DNA of 64,000 nucleotides from Lethocerus indicus (taxonomy: Eukaryota; Arthropoda; Insecta; Hemiptera; Belostomatidae). The stretch lies in NCBI GenBank assembly GCA_019843655.1, contig JACDQD010000004.1, positions 13,082,001 through 13,146,000 on the forward strand, read 5' to 3'. The position numbers were made by a program, and so were the translations under genes. Numbering within the stretch: position 1 is the first letter of the stretch; each line of letters begins with the position of its first letter. Below are positions 62,844-64,000 of the stretch, in pieces. Below the pieces are notes generated by a model. The model was not told the origin of the DNA and did no database searches. It saw only the letters and a program-made list of their open reading frames with translations.

Positions 62844-64000
62844 GGCGGAGGATATTCGATGATGTCCTTTAGGCCTAGGGTGTAACGCCTGCCCCGTTAT
62901 TAATACGGCGGGGTGGATCGGGTGGACCGGGATACATAAACTTGCTCCGGTTTAAACCGCGAGCCTAATTAGCCGGCTCGGGTCCCTCGTAGCTTTCGAT
63001 AATTAGAGCCCGCAGTGACCGCCCTGAGAAATGGCCTGGGCCATCCGGCCGGGGTCCCAAGGGTGGGACGCCGCCGACAACCCGGCTTCGTTCCCCCGCT
63101 AAACCGGGACAGTGCTCCCCTTCCATTTTCTAGCAATCAATTAGCCGGCCGTTATCGCACATCTGACAAGAGTTGCGCGGAGGATAGCAGGGCAAATCAC
63201 CGGGTTAAATCGCTTTGTAAATATGAATTATGTATGAGGTGCCGGGGCCGGAGAATCTGACGGTTTATTTATTATTAACTGAGGGTTTAGGCCGGGTTTA
63301 TTTATTATTAATTGTACACGTCCGATTTTCATTTTATACGACGTGTTCATGCTTGATAATGCCCGTGCGATGATACATATTGTATTTCGCCGAGTGTACG
63401 GGAGTTATTTTACCTTCAGTAACAATTCGAATACGACATGTAAATTACGTGGACATTAAATAAAAAATAAAATAATAATTAAATTAAAAAATACGTGGAA
63501 AACCTTCGATTCCCATTGATCGGTCGTAATTTTGTTTTTACGAATTCCAACCTAGTCGGGGCAGAAATAATGCGCTCTTACCCACTGACTACGGATCGCT
63601 TAGACCATACAGAAAATAGTGCCGATAGTTTATTTTATATATTAATAATTAACTTGTCTCTAAACAACCCTTTGGATGGATGCCTGCACCTATGGACTGA
63701 AAGGGAAACGGGGAATTCTCGTCGTCGGGTCCTTGAGTTTTTCATTCTATCTCTAGTTAGGCCGCAAATAAAGGGGCCTCGCGCTTGTGTTTTCCACAAA
63801 GTAATCGGCATCAATCCTTCCACTCGAGCGGGGCCCCGTCCTCGCTATTTTAGATTTTAGCCAGCTAGAAATAAGCGCGAATTACAGCGTTCTCCCTGAA
63901 CCCTGCCAACTGGATTCCCGGCCCGAGATTTCCCGGGCATAATACGCTGGGACGTTTCCTGGACGCCTTTGGCCACAAATGTTTAGACTATCGCCGAATA
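62844..64000. other. GC-rich patch then AT-rich DNA
   Basis: Positions 62870-63250 are GC-rich with many CpG and CCGG words. gtttatttattattaa occurs twice, at about 63263 and 63295, forming a 32-bp direct duplication. No gene is recognised; the 121-codon frame at 63495-63860 has no domain. Confidence 0.5.

Overview
The window looks like non-coding DNA from an animal nuclear genome, most likely an insect or other arthropod. The basis is modest. The DNA is AT-rich, with short GC-richer patches in which CpG is common. Three truncated Jockey-clade non-LTR retrotransposon fragments are present, along with tRNA-derived SINE-like heads and a dispersed family that resembles the hammerhead-bearing ends of Penelope-like elements. 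There is no bacterial-style gene packing. The longest open frame is only about 167 codons and looks like chance, and I recognise no host protein domain, exon, rRNA or functional tRNA. The whole window could be intergenic or the inside of a very large intron; I cannot tell which.

Layout. From 1 to about 7.7 kb there is unique AT-rich DNA with two weak tRNA-related B-box fragments, one copy of the ccgaaaccggtc family (2472) and a G-quadruplex candidate (7198). Jockey fragment A lies at about 7771-8545, followed by a SINE-like piece near 8926. From 9 to 24 kb the DNA is largely featureless, apart from a polypyrimidine tract beside a G10 run (14787-14871), a nearly perfect 52-bp palindrome (17000) and a family copy at 20573. 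A duplicated 37-bp plus 20-bp segment pair lies at 24289 and 25239. A clear tRNA-derived SINE head lies on the minus strand at 27185-27245, next to a GC-rich patch (27520-27860). A second SINE head lies at 39521. Short perfect inverted repeats cluster between 39.9 and 47.5 kb.

The most structured part is 45.4-47.8 kb. It holds twin hairpins, a foldback, a 0.85-kb minisatellite of about 70-78-bp units organised as 220-bp trimers, a 10-bp inverted repeat and, 330 bp further on, a hammerhead-ribozyme-like core. Jockey fragments B (50719-51273) and C (62275-62831) are each flanked by target-site duplications that I can read directly (TATTTCTTGTT and CCCAATACAGAT). This shows that both are complete 5'-truncated insertions. 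All three Jockey fragments lie on the minus strand.

Nothing here forms a pathway or operon. The recognisable content is decayed mobile DNA and structure-forming repeats in otherwise unique sequence, some of which could be regulatory. The best candidates for something under-described are the hammerhead-like dispersed family with its palindromic ACCGGT segment, the higher-order minisatellite beside its best copy, and the near-identical segment pair whose two copies differ by an exact 18-nt indel.
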